This document shows, one piece after another, positions 24,259 through 31,639 of a stretch of DNA of 64,000 nt (positions within the stretch are counted from its first letter, which is position 1; the number at the start of each line of letters is the position of its first letter). Under the pieces are notes generated by a model. The model did no database searches. It saw nothing but the letters and a program-made list of their open reading frames with translations, and was not told where the DNA came from. A program made the position numbers and the translations under genes. Origin of the DNA: Nisaea sp965216895 (lineage in GTDB: Bacteria > Pseudomonadota > Alphaproteobacteria > Thalassobaculales > Thalassobaculaceae); the NCBI RefSeq assembly GCF_965216895.1, contig NZ_OZ244205.1, forward strand, positions 3,596,001 to 3,660,000, read 5' to 3'.

Positions 24259-25653
24259 ATGGCGAGACTTCCGGAAGATCCGTTCGAGAAGGGCGGAATC
24301 GCGGGTTTTGCGCGCGACCTGCGCGCGGGACGGACTAGCAGCGAGGCGGTGACGCTGGCCTGCCTCGAGCGCATCGACGCGCTCGATGGGAAAATCGGCG
24401 CCTTCCAGCATGTCGCGGCCGAAACCGCGCTGCAGACAGCGCAGGCGATGGACGGGTTGCTCCGGGCGGGCACCGATCTCGGCCCGCTGATGGGGGTGCC
24501 GATCGGCGTGAAGGACATCTATGCCGTCGACGGCATGCCGACAACGAACGGGTCGCTGATCGAGTCCGCGGACATCACCGGTCCGGAAGGCACCTACGTC
24601 CAGCGTCTGAAGAAGGCCGGGGTGGTCGTTCTCGGCAAGACCAAGACCGTCGAATTCGCGCTCGGCGGGACCGGACAGAACGAAGCCCGGGGGATGCCGT
24701 GGAACCCGTGGGATCTTGAAACGCATCGCGTTCCGGGCGGATCGTCAAGCGGTTCGGCCGCGGCGACGGCGGCGGGCATGTGTGCGTTCGCGCTCGGCTC
24801 CGATACCGGCGGTTCGATCCGAATCCCTGCTTCCTTCTGCGGCCTATCCGGCCTGAAGACCAGCATCGGGCTGATTCCGACCGATGGCGTTTTCCCGCTC
24901 TCGCCGACCCTGGATACGGTTGGCGCGCTCTGCCGCTCGGCGGAGGATTCCGCCATCGTGCATGCGGCGACGACGGGCGGTCGGGTTCCGGAGGCCACCT
25001 CGCCGCATACCCTGCGTCTCGGTCTGCTGCGCGATTACTTCTTCGAGGATCTCGACCCGGAGGTGGAAGCCTGCGTGGAGAAGTCGCTGCGGGTGCTGGT
25101 CGAGGCCGGGATCACGATCGTGGAACTGGACAAGAGCGACCTGCCGGACCCGAAGGAGCGCGAGACGATTTTCCCGCCGATCGTCGGTACGGAGATTCTC
25201 GCCAGCCTGGGGCTCGACCGTTTCAAGGCGGGCCGCAACGGGATGGACAGCGTCACGGCGGCCCGCGCTTCGGTCGGGCTCGATGTGACGGCGGTCGACT
25301 ATGCGCTGGCGCTGCGGCGTCATGACAAGCTCAGGAAGATGGCCGACGAGGCGTTGCGCCCGGTGGACGGGCTGGTCGCGCCGACCACCGCCATGGTGGC
25401 GCTGCCGGCCGGGGACTTGAAGACCGAGGAGGGTGGCGCGAGAGGCATGGCCGCCTCGCGCAACACGCAGCCGGGCAATCTCTGGGGCCTGTGCGGGATA
25501 TCGATCCCGGTCCAGCAGTTCGGCTCGGCGCTGCCGGTCGGCCTTCAGGTGCTTTGCCGGCGCGGCATGGACAGCCATGCGCTCTCCATCGGCGCGGCGA
25601 TCGAAGGGATCGTCGGGCGCCCGCCGATGCCGCATATCACCGGCACGGCCTGA
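24259..25653 (+). CDS. amidase (amidase signature family)
   Basis: 464-residue amide hydrolase with the Ser-cisSer-Lys triad: Lys in GVPIGVKDIYAVDG, cis-Ser in GGSSSGSAAATAAG, and nucleophile Ser in SDTGGSIRIPASFCGLSGLK. Related to GatA and to broad-specificity amidases; the variable C-terminal half does not reveal the substrate. ATG 24259 is preceded by GGGGAAAA; an ATG at 24193 would overlap the divergent gene's leader. Confidence 0.88.
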   Translation: MARLPEDPFEKGGIAGFARDLRAGRTSSEAVTLACLERIDALDGKIGAFQHVAAETALQTAQAMDGLLRAGTDLGPLMGVPIGVKDIYAVDGMPTTNGSLIESADITGPEGTYVQRLKKAGVVVLGKTKTVEFALGGTGQNEARGMPWNPWDLETHRVPGGSSSGSAAATAAGMCAFALGSDTGGSIRIPASFCGLSGLKTSIGLIPTDGVFPLSPTLDTVGALCRSAEDSAIVHAATTGGRVPEATSPHTLRLGLLRDYFFEDLDPEVEACVEKSLRVLVEAGITIVELDKSDLPDPKERETIFPPIVGTEILASLGLDRFKAGRNGMDSVTAARASVGLDVTAVDYALALRRHDKLRKMADEALRPVDGLVAPTTAMVALPAGDLKTEEGGARGMAASRNTQPGNLWGLCGISIPVQQFGSALPVGLQVLCRRGMDSHALSIGAAIEGIVGRPPMPHITGTA

Positions 25654-25672
25654 GCGCGCGTGGGGCCGGGGC

Positions 25673-27274
25673 CTATTGCCCCGTGCCGACCTGGCCGATC
25701 CTGAGATCGTAGTCGGTGGCGACTCCGTAGACCGGATCCTCGTCGTCGCGCTCTTCCACGAGCTGCCCGGCGCGGCCCAGCAGCGCCTTGCAGTCCCGGC
25801 TCAGGTGCCGGAGCTGCAGACGTTTGCCGAGTTCGTCGTAACGCTTGGCGAGGCTCTCGATCGCCTGCAGGCCGGAATGGTCGACCACGCGCGAATTCAT
25901 GAAGTCGATGACCACGCGATCCGGGTCCTCCTTCGGCGTGAACTGGGCGAGGAAGCTCTCGGTCGAGCCGAAGAAGAGCGGGCCGTCGAGGCTGTAGATC
26001 TTGGCGCCGGAGACGTCGATGCCGGAGACCGCATGCATCCGGGTCGCCGCGTTCCAGGCATAGAACAGGGCCGCCAGGATCACGCCGACCACGACCGCGA
26101 TGGCGAGGTCGGTGAACACGGTGACGATGGTGACGAGCACGATCAGCAGCGCGTCCTTGCGCGGGATGCGGCGCATGATGGTCAGGCTGCGCCAGGCGAA
26201 GGTGCCGATCACCACCATGAACATGACGCCGACCAGCGCCGCGAGCGGGATCTGCTCGATCAGGCCGGAGGCGAAGAGGATGAAGCTCAGCAGGAACAGG
26301 GCGGCGGAAATGCCCGAGAGCCGTGTGCGGCCGCCGGACTTCACGTTGATCACGCTCTGCCCGATCATCGCGCAGCCGCCCATGCCGCCGAAGAACCCGG
26401 TGACGGTGTTGGCGATGCCCTGTGCCAGGCACTCCTTGGACGCACCGCCCTTGGTCTCGGTCATGTCGGCGACCACGTTGAGGGTCAGCAGGCTTTCGAT
26501 CAGGCCGATCGCGGCGAGGATCAGCGAGTAGGGCAGGATGACCTGCAGGGTCTCCAGCGTGAGCGGCACCATCGGGATATGGAAGTCCGGGAGGCCGCCC
26601 TTGATGCTGGCGAGATCGCCGACCCGCGGCAGGTCGAGATCGAGGCCGATGACGATCAGCGAGACGATGCCGACGGCGGCGAGCGGCGCCGGTATGAACT
26701 TCGTGATGCGCGGAACGAGATAGACCAGCGCCATGGTCAGCGCGGTAAATCCGAGCATCAGATAGAGCGGCTCGCCGGTCATCCAGGTCGCGGTGCCGTC
26801 GGGGGCATGATCCTTGAACTGTCCGAGCTGGGCCAGGAAGATCACGATCGCGAGCCCGTTGACGAAGCCGAGCATGACCGGATGCGGCACCATGCGGATG
26901 AACTTGCCCCAGCGCATCACGCCGGCGGTGATTTGCAGCAGGCCCATGAGGACCACGGTAGCGAAGAGATACTCGACACCGTGCCGGACGACGAGATCGA
27001 CCATGACGACCGCGAGCGCGCCGGTGGCGCCGGAGATCATGCCGGGCCGGCCGCCGAGGACGGCGGTGATGAGACCGACGATGAAGGCGGCATAGAGGCC
27101 GACCAGCGGATGCACATGGGCGACAAAGGCGAAGGCGACCGCTTCCGGCACGAGCGCGAGGGCGACGGTGAGGCCTGCGAGGATCTCGGTCTTGATCTGG
27201 CCGGAGGACAGCTTGTAGCCCTTATTGGGTCCGTCTGTTGCGGATGACAAACGCGATTTCATCGCCTGCAGCAT
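25673..27274 (-). CDS. SulP family inorganic anion transporter with STAS domain
   Basis: About 533 residues. The membrane part (12-14 helices) contains LAGLTVALALVPEAVAFAFVA, GATGALAVVMVDLVV, and FFGGMGGCAMIGQSVINVKSGG. The C-terminal STAS domain includes YSLDGPLFFGSTESFLAQF and VVIDFMNSRVVDHSGLQAIE. SulP proteins carry sulfate, bicarbonate or dicarboxylates; no carbonic anhydrase is adjacent. Several ATGs (27274, 27262) are possible; 27274 is used with AGAGAG upstream. Confidence 0.9.
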   Translation of the reverse strand: MLQAMKSRLSSATDGPNKGYKLSSGQIKTEILAGLTVALALVPEAVAFAFVAHVHPLVGLYAAFIVGLITAVLGGRPGMISGATGALAVVMVDLVVRHGVEYLFATVVLMGLLQITAGVMRWGKFIRMVPHPVMLGFVNGLAIVIFLAQLGQFKDHAPDGTATWMTGEPLYLMLGFTALTMALVYLVPRITKFIPAPLAAVGIVSLIVIGLDLDLPRVGDLASIKGGLPDFHIPMVPLTLETLQVILPYSLILAAIGLIESLLTLNVVADMTETKGGASKECLAQGIANTVTGFFGGMGGCAMIGQSVINVKSGGRTRLSGISAALFLLSFILFASGLIEQIPLAALVGVMFMVVIGTFAWRSLTIMRRIPRKDALLIVLVTIVTVFTDLAIAVVVGVILAALFYAWNAATRMHAVSGIDVSGAKIYSLDGPLFFGSTESFLAQFTPKEDPDRVVIDFMNSRVVDHSGLQAIESLAKRYDELGKRLQLRHLSRDCKALLGRAGQLVEERDDEDPVYGVATDYDLRIGQVGTGQ

Positions 27275-27619
27275 GGGTGCGCATCTCTCTCGGTGTCGAT
27301 GGATGTCCGGGGTTTTCCCACCCACTCTTCCGCCCCCGCGGGCAATGGCCCGGAGACGCATGAGAAGGCGTCCGTTCACGCTCCATAATACAGTATTGCT
27401 GACCTATCTCAATATTGTTGTGCAGCGCAGCATTGCATGGGAGGTGTGCGTGACGGGCGCACTATCCCGGTAGTTCATTGATAATTGCTTAAACGTTCTC
27501 TGTTCCGGAATGCACTTTCCAACGGATGTCCGTCGAAATGCTTCAATGCCAGGCCTTCGCCTGCCATGTGATCCGCGAAGAAGGCAGCTGCGTATCGTTC
27601 TCCCACAAGGAGAAAAAAC
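27275..27619. promoter_or_regulatory. 345-nt divergent intergenic region with a small palindrome
   Basis: Between the SulP and EAL genes, which point away from each other. It holds the palindrome AATACAGTATT (27387-27397) and the 8-bp palindrome CAATATTG (27410-27417), both possible regulator sites. No ORF, tRNA or terminator is supported and no good -35/-10 pair stands out. Confidence 0.35.
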
Positions 27620-28708
27620 ATGCGCTGTCAGGAATGCGAGCAGGTTGACGAGATCGTCTTCGACCAAACCAGATTCTGGTTCCATATGCCGACGTCGGAA
27701 TCCTTTGCGCGGGTCGCCTCGGTCTTTGACCGGCGCGACATGGCCGCACGCGGCGTGGGCGGGAACTGCCTGGAAGCGTCCGTGGCGCGGGACGGTATCG
27801 ACGGGGTGATGACCGCGCTCTTCGGGGAACTGAACAAGAAAGAGCTGAAAGAGACCAAGGTGCTCACCACGGCGGGCGGTGACCCGACGCCGCTGGACAT
27901 GAGCCGCGTGATGAGCGCGGACGTCTTCGTGAACCGGGTCAAGGGGCAATGGCTGGTCGACGCCTTGGAAGACGAGCTCTACGACACCTGGTACCAGCCG
28001 ATCGTGGACGCGAACGCCACAACCGCGGAGAATCCGTTCGCGCTCGAAGGGCTTCTCCGGATGCGGGATCGAGACGGAAACAACATATCGCCGGGTTATG
28101 TCTTCCAGCTCGCCGAACATGCGGGCCTGTTGTTCCCGCTCGATATCGCGGCCCGCACCTCGGCCGTGCGCCGTGCCGCGGAAAGCGGCTTCCGTGGCCG
28201 GATCTTCGTCAACTTCAATCCCTCGAGCATCTACGACCCGGCCTATTGTCTGCGCACGACGGCCTCGGCGGTCGCGGACCTCGGGTTGAAACCGGCAGAC
28301 ATCACCTTCGAGCTCACCGAGACGCACCGGATCCAGGACAAAGACCATCTGAAGGGCATTCTGGCCTTCTACCGGCAGGCCGGATTCAAGGTTGCGCTCG
28401 ACGATATCGGCTCCGGCTGGTCCGGCCTCAACCTGCTGCACGAGATGCGGCCGGACTTCGTCAAGATCGACATGGACCTGGTCCGCAACATCGACCGCGA
28501 TCCCCTGAAGCAGTCGATCGTCGGCCATCTGATCTCGATCGCGCGGGAGCACAATATCGAGGTCATCGCCGAGGGCATCGAAACCGAGGCCGAGGCAAGC
28601 CTGCTGCGCGACGCCGGGGCGAATTACCTGCAGGGTTACCTGTTCGCGAGACCGGCGCCGATTGGCACGATCCTGGGGCAGCCTGCGGCAGATCAGCCGG
28701 CCGCGTAG
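27620..28708 (+). CDS. EAL-domain c-di-GMP phosphodiesterase
   Basis: 362-residue cytoplasmic protein, preceded by AGGAG. The N-terminal 110 residues open with a C-x2-C motif (MRCQECEQVDE), carry another Cys at GGNCLE and have no recognised domain. The EAL domain (about 118-350) looks catalytically complete: LEGLLRM (EAL read as EGL), VNFNPSS, ELTET, LDDIGSGWSG, FVKIDMD, IAEGIETE and LQGYLF. It should hydrolyse c-di-GMP to pGpG. The N-terminus may sense metal or redox (inference). Its 3' end overlaps the converging hemerythrin gene by 16 nt. Confidence 0.88.
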   Translation: MRCQECEQVDEIVFDQTRFWFHMPTSESFARVASVFDRRDMAARGVGGNCLEASVARDGIDGVMTALFGELNKKELKETKVLTTAGGDPTPLDMSRVMSADVFVNRVKGQWLVDALEDELYDTWYQPIVDANATTAENPFALEGLLRMRDRDGNNISPGYVFQLAEHAGLLFPLDIAARTSAVRRAAESGFRGRIFVNFNPSSIYDPAYCLRTTASAVADLGLKPADITFELTETHRIQDKDHLKGILAFYRQAGFKVALDDIGSGWSGLNLLHEMRPDFVKIDMDLVRNIDRDPLKQSIVGHLISIAREHNIEVIAEGIETEAEASLLRDAGANYLQGYLFARPAPIGTILGQPAADQPAA

Positions 28709-29211
28709 TCGGAGTTGTCCTCTTCCTGAGCGTTGTGGATGCGCACCAGGGCGTCGACGGATTCGATGATGCGCTGGGCGTCACGGATCAGGTAGCGGTC
28801 GGCGTCCTCCTCGCCGACGCCGCTGAGCAGCCGGTCGAGCAGGCGGCCGAGATGCTGGATCTCGCGGTGCGCCCGGCTCATCGCCGCCAGCCCGTGGGCG
28901 TTGCCGAGATGCGGTACCAGCTGGGGATAGACACTGATCTCGTCCTCGCGCTCGTGCGGCACGATGTCCTCGTTGATGATGCGGTTTGCGTCGGCGATGC
29001 GGGCGAGCGCCTCGGCGCCCTCGGCATCGTCCAGGGCGTCTGCATGGGCCCGGAGCTGGTCGCGCCGGTCTTCGACTGCCTCGTGCTCCTCGCGCAACCG
29101 CCGGGCGGCTTCCTCGGGCAAGCTCGGCTTCATCTCCAGGCCCGGCGGGACCAGGGCCCTGAGCGCGTTCAGGATCACCGCTTCGCCCGATCCGGAGGGC
29201 ATTTTCTTCAT
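28693..29211 (-). CDS. stand-alone hemerythrin-like (HHE) protein, partial copy of the P-type ATPase C-terminus
   Basis: 172 residues. Helical HHE metal-ligand pattern: REEHEAVED, DIVPHEREDE, MSRAHREIQHLG and VRIHNAQEED, as in di-iron/O2-binding hemerythrins. From residue 11 (AVILNALRALVPPG, the end of a membrane helix) it is almost the same as the C-terminus of the ATPase encoded at 31638-33935. The first ten residues (MKKMPSGSGE) are new. No clear ribosome binding site precedes the ATG, so it is either a real small hemerythrin born by duplication or a decaying fragment; the intact frame favours function. Confidence 0.65.
   Translation of the reverse strand: MKKMPSGSGEAVILNALRALVPPGLEMKPSLPEEAARRLREEHEAVEDRRDQLRAHADALDDAEGAEALARIADANRIINEDIVPHEREDEISVYPQLVPHLGNAHGLAAMSRAHREIQHLGRLLDRLLSGVGEEDADRYLIRDAQRIIESVDALVRIHNAQEEDNSDYAAG
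28701..29181. repeat. direct repeat copy A (hemerythrin-coding, 481 bp)
   Basis: Aligns without a gap to 31646-32126 at a constant offset of 2945 bp. The first ~200 bp show only about three differences, the middle is clearly more diverged, and the final ~35 bp are again nearly identical. The two copies flank the chemoreceptor gene in the same orientation. Confidence 0.9.
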
Positions 29212-29229
29212 GGCGGTGCGACATGAAAG

Positions 29230-29410
29230 ATTGTGGTGGCGTTGGGGGTATCGTCATTGCATTGAATTCTTGCAATCAAGATAGTCGTAATCAGATGTGC
29301 GTGGTTTGTTAGGTAATTGTACTTGTTGTATTGAATTGGTTAATTTGTATTACTGACGATTAATTTACCAAATATAAGTATTTCTCCGTCAATAAAAGCC
29401 TTTGTATGCG
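29230..29410. other. AT-rich leader upstream of the chemoreceptor gene
   Basis: A stretch markedly richer in A/T than the surrounding genome lies between the truncated hemerythrin copy and the chemoreceptor start. It presumably holds the chemoreceptor promoter, but no confident sigma-70 or flagellar-sigma pair is seen. Confidence 0.4.
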
Positions 29411-29450
29411 CGAGTGCATGTATTGCCGGCGACCGAAAGGCTGTGAGCAA

Positions 29451-31595
29451 ATGAAGAACGTGAACCTGTCGACAAAAATTCCGACGTTGGTCGGTGTGGC
29501 AGCCGCCATGTCCGTCCTTATTGTCGGGGTATTCGCCTACATTCAGTTTTCACGCGAAATGGAGGCGCGTGCGGTCGACCGGCTTGCCGCACTGTCACAG
29601 GCCCGCATCAGCGCTCTGGCAGCCTATCTCCAGTCGATCAGGGAAGACCTCGTCATCACGGCTCAGAACGAGATTGTGCTCGAGGCCACGAAATCATTCG
29701 AAGCCGCGTTCACGGAGATCAATGCGGACGGATCCGCAAGGGATGTCCTGCAAAGACACTATATCGAGAACAACCCCCATCCGACGGGCAGCAAGCATCT
29801 GCTCGATGTCGCGCCTGACGGATCCGAATATTCGGACCTGCACGAGCGATTCCATCCGTGGTTCCGGGAACTGCAGCAGCGGCGGGACTACTACGATGTG
29901 TTCCTCGTCGCTGCCAATGGTGACCTGATCTACAGCGTCTTCAAGGAGCTCGACTATGCCACCAACCTGAACAGCGGGAAGTGGAAGGACACGGATATCG
30001 CCCGGGTCTTCACAATGGCGAGCAAGCTCCGTGCGCCGGGCGAGGTCGCGTTCACCGATTTCGCGCCATATGCACCGAGCTACGATGCGCCCGCAAGTTT
30101 CATAGCCGCTCCGATACTCGACGGTGGCGAGTTGCTCGGCACGCTGATCTTCCAGATGCCGATAGGCCGGATCGACGCCCTGATGACCGATGTTGCGGGC
30201 ATGGGACGGACCGGCCAGACCATTCTCGTCGGCGAAGATTTCCTGATGCGCAGCAGCTCCCGCGCCCTCGGCTCCGATGTCATCCTGAAGACCAGTGTGG
30301 AGGCGGACTCGGTCCGTCGCGCTCTGGGAGGCGAAACCGGCTGGCAAAAGTCGACCGGCTATGACGGCCAGGAGGTCTATTCCGCCTTCTCGCCGTTGAC
30401 CTTTGAAGGCGTGACCTGGGCCGTTCTCGGCGAGATGGATGTCGAAGAGATCCTTGCCGCCGTGCACGACATGCGGACGGTGATGCTGACTGTCGGCCTG
30501 GCGATCTTCGTGCTGCTGTCGGCCGTCGGGTATTTCCTCGCCCGCAGTGCACTGCGTCCCGTGGTTGACATGACGGGAGTGATGGATGCGCTCTCCGGCG
30601 GCGACCTGTCGGTCGCTGTGCCGGGAGTCGGGCGCGGAGACGAGATCGGACGGATGGCCGGTTCCGTGCAGGTGTTCCGCGACAACATGGTTCGCAACGA
30701 AGAGCTCAGGGCGGAACAGGAACGCGCCCGCCTCAGCCGGGAAGAACGCGCGCAGCATGTCGAAGGGGTGACCAGGGAGTTCGATCAGCAGGTCAGCGAG
30801 GTGTTAAAGAGCGTCGCCGCGGCGACGACACAACTCGACGCTACTGCGAAGTCGATGGCGTCCATCGCCGAGCGGGCGGAAGGCCAAGCCTCGTCGGTAG
30901 CGGCGGCGTCGGAGGAGGCGACAACGAATGTCCAGACCGTCGCGGCGGCGGCGGAGCAACTGACGATGTCGATCAGTGAGATCGGGGCGCAGGTCAGCGA
31001 GTCGACGCGGATCAGCGCCGAGGCTGCCGGGCAGGCCGAAGAAACCCGGGAATCTGTCATCGGGCTCGATCAGGCCGCGCAGAAGGTCGGCGAGATCGTC
31101 GACATGATCAACGATATTGCGGAGCAGACCAACCTGCTGGCCCTCAATGCGACGATCGAAGCGGCTCGTGCGGGTGAGGCGGGCAAGGGATTTGCCGTCG
31201 TGGCCAGCGAAGTGAAGAACCTGGCCAACCAGACGGCCCAGGCCACCGACGAGATCGCGGGGCAGATCAGCTCCATGCAATCGGAAACCTCGAAAGCTGT
31301 CGATGCGATCCGGACCATCAGCGAGACCGTCAACCGTATCAGCACGATCGCTACCGGCATCGCCTCGGCCGTCGAGGAGCAGAATGCGGCAACTTCGGAA
31401 ATCAGCCGCAATGTCCAGCAGGCGGCGGAGGGCACGACCGAGGTTAGTTCGAGCATCGTCTCCGTGAACGAGGGGGCTCAGGAAACCGGGGCCGCAGCGA
31501 GCCAGGTGCTGCAGACGGCACAGGAGGTCGCGCACCAGTCGAACACCCTGAACGGCATTGTGGACCGCTTCCTCAACGAGGTGCGCACGTCCTAG
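29451..31595 (+). CDS. methyl-accepting chemotaxis protein with periplasmic sensor domain
   Basis: 714-residue transmembrane chemoreceptor. First membrane helix at about residues 10-32 (TLVGVAAAMSVLIVGVFAYI), a ~300-residue periplasmic Cache-like domain (SNGDLIYSVFKE-type region, then PIGRIDALMTDVAGMGRTGQT), second helix near 345-368, HAMP (SALRPVVDMTGVMDALSGGDL), and the cytoplasmic signalling hairpin with the tip EQTNLLALNATIEAARAGEAG. No C-terminal CheR-binding pentapeptide. ATG 29451 (MKNVNLSTKIP) places a normal short N-terminus before the helix. Ligand unknown; no che genes nearby. It lies between the two hemerythrin repeats. Confidence 0.92.
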   Translation: MKNVNLSTKIPTLVGVAAAMSVLIVGVFAYIQFSREMEARAVDRLAALSQARISALAAYLQSIREDLVITAQNEIVLEATKSFEAAFTEINADGSARDVLQRHYIENNPHPTGSKHLLDVAPDGSEYSDLHERFHPWFRELQQRRDYYDVFLVAANGDLIYSVFKELDYATNLNSGKWKDTDIARVFTMASKLRAPGEVAFTDFAPYAPSYDAPASFIAAPILDGGELLGTLIFQMPIGRIDALMTDVAGMGRTGQTILVGEDFLMRSSSRALGSDVILKTSVEADSVRRALGGETGWQKSTGYDGQEVYSAFSPLTFEGVTWAVLGEMDVEEILAAVHDMRTVMLTVGLAIFVLLSAVGYFLARSALRPVVDMTGVMDALSGGDLSVAVPGVGRGDEIGRMAGSVQVFRDNMVRNEELRAEQERARLSREERAQHVEGVTREFDQQVSEVLKSVAAATTQLDATAKSMASIAERAEGQASSVAAASEEATTNVQTVAAAAEQLTMSISEIGAQVSESTRISAEAAGQAEETRESVIGLDQAAQKVGEIVDMINDIAEQTNLLALNATIEAARAGEAGKGFAVVASEVKNLANQTAQATDEIAGQISSMQSETSKAVDAIRTISETVNRISTIATGIASAVEEQNAATSEISRNVQQAAEGTTEVSSSIVSVNEGAQETGAAASQVLQTAQEVAHQSNTLNGIVDRFLNEVRTS

Positions 31596-31603
31596 GAATC
31601 CGC

Positions 31604-31639
31604 GACCGGAGGAGGTGCGTCGCCGCGGCACCTCCGGTC
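31604..31639. terminator. possible terminator/hairpin between the converging chemoreceptor and ATPase genes
   Basis: GACCGGAGG...TGC (from 31604) pairs with GCACCTCCGGTC (31628-31639) with a 3-nt bulge. It sits exactly in the gap between the two stop codons, but lacks a strong T-run on either side. Confidence 0.45.

Noticed and set aside
25433..27247. A 604-codon plus-strand open frame
   Set aside because: Antisense to the SulP transporter; His/Asp/Arg-rich with no recognisable fold.
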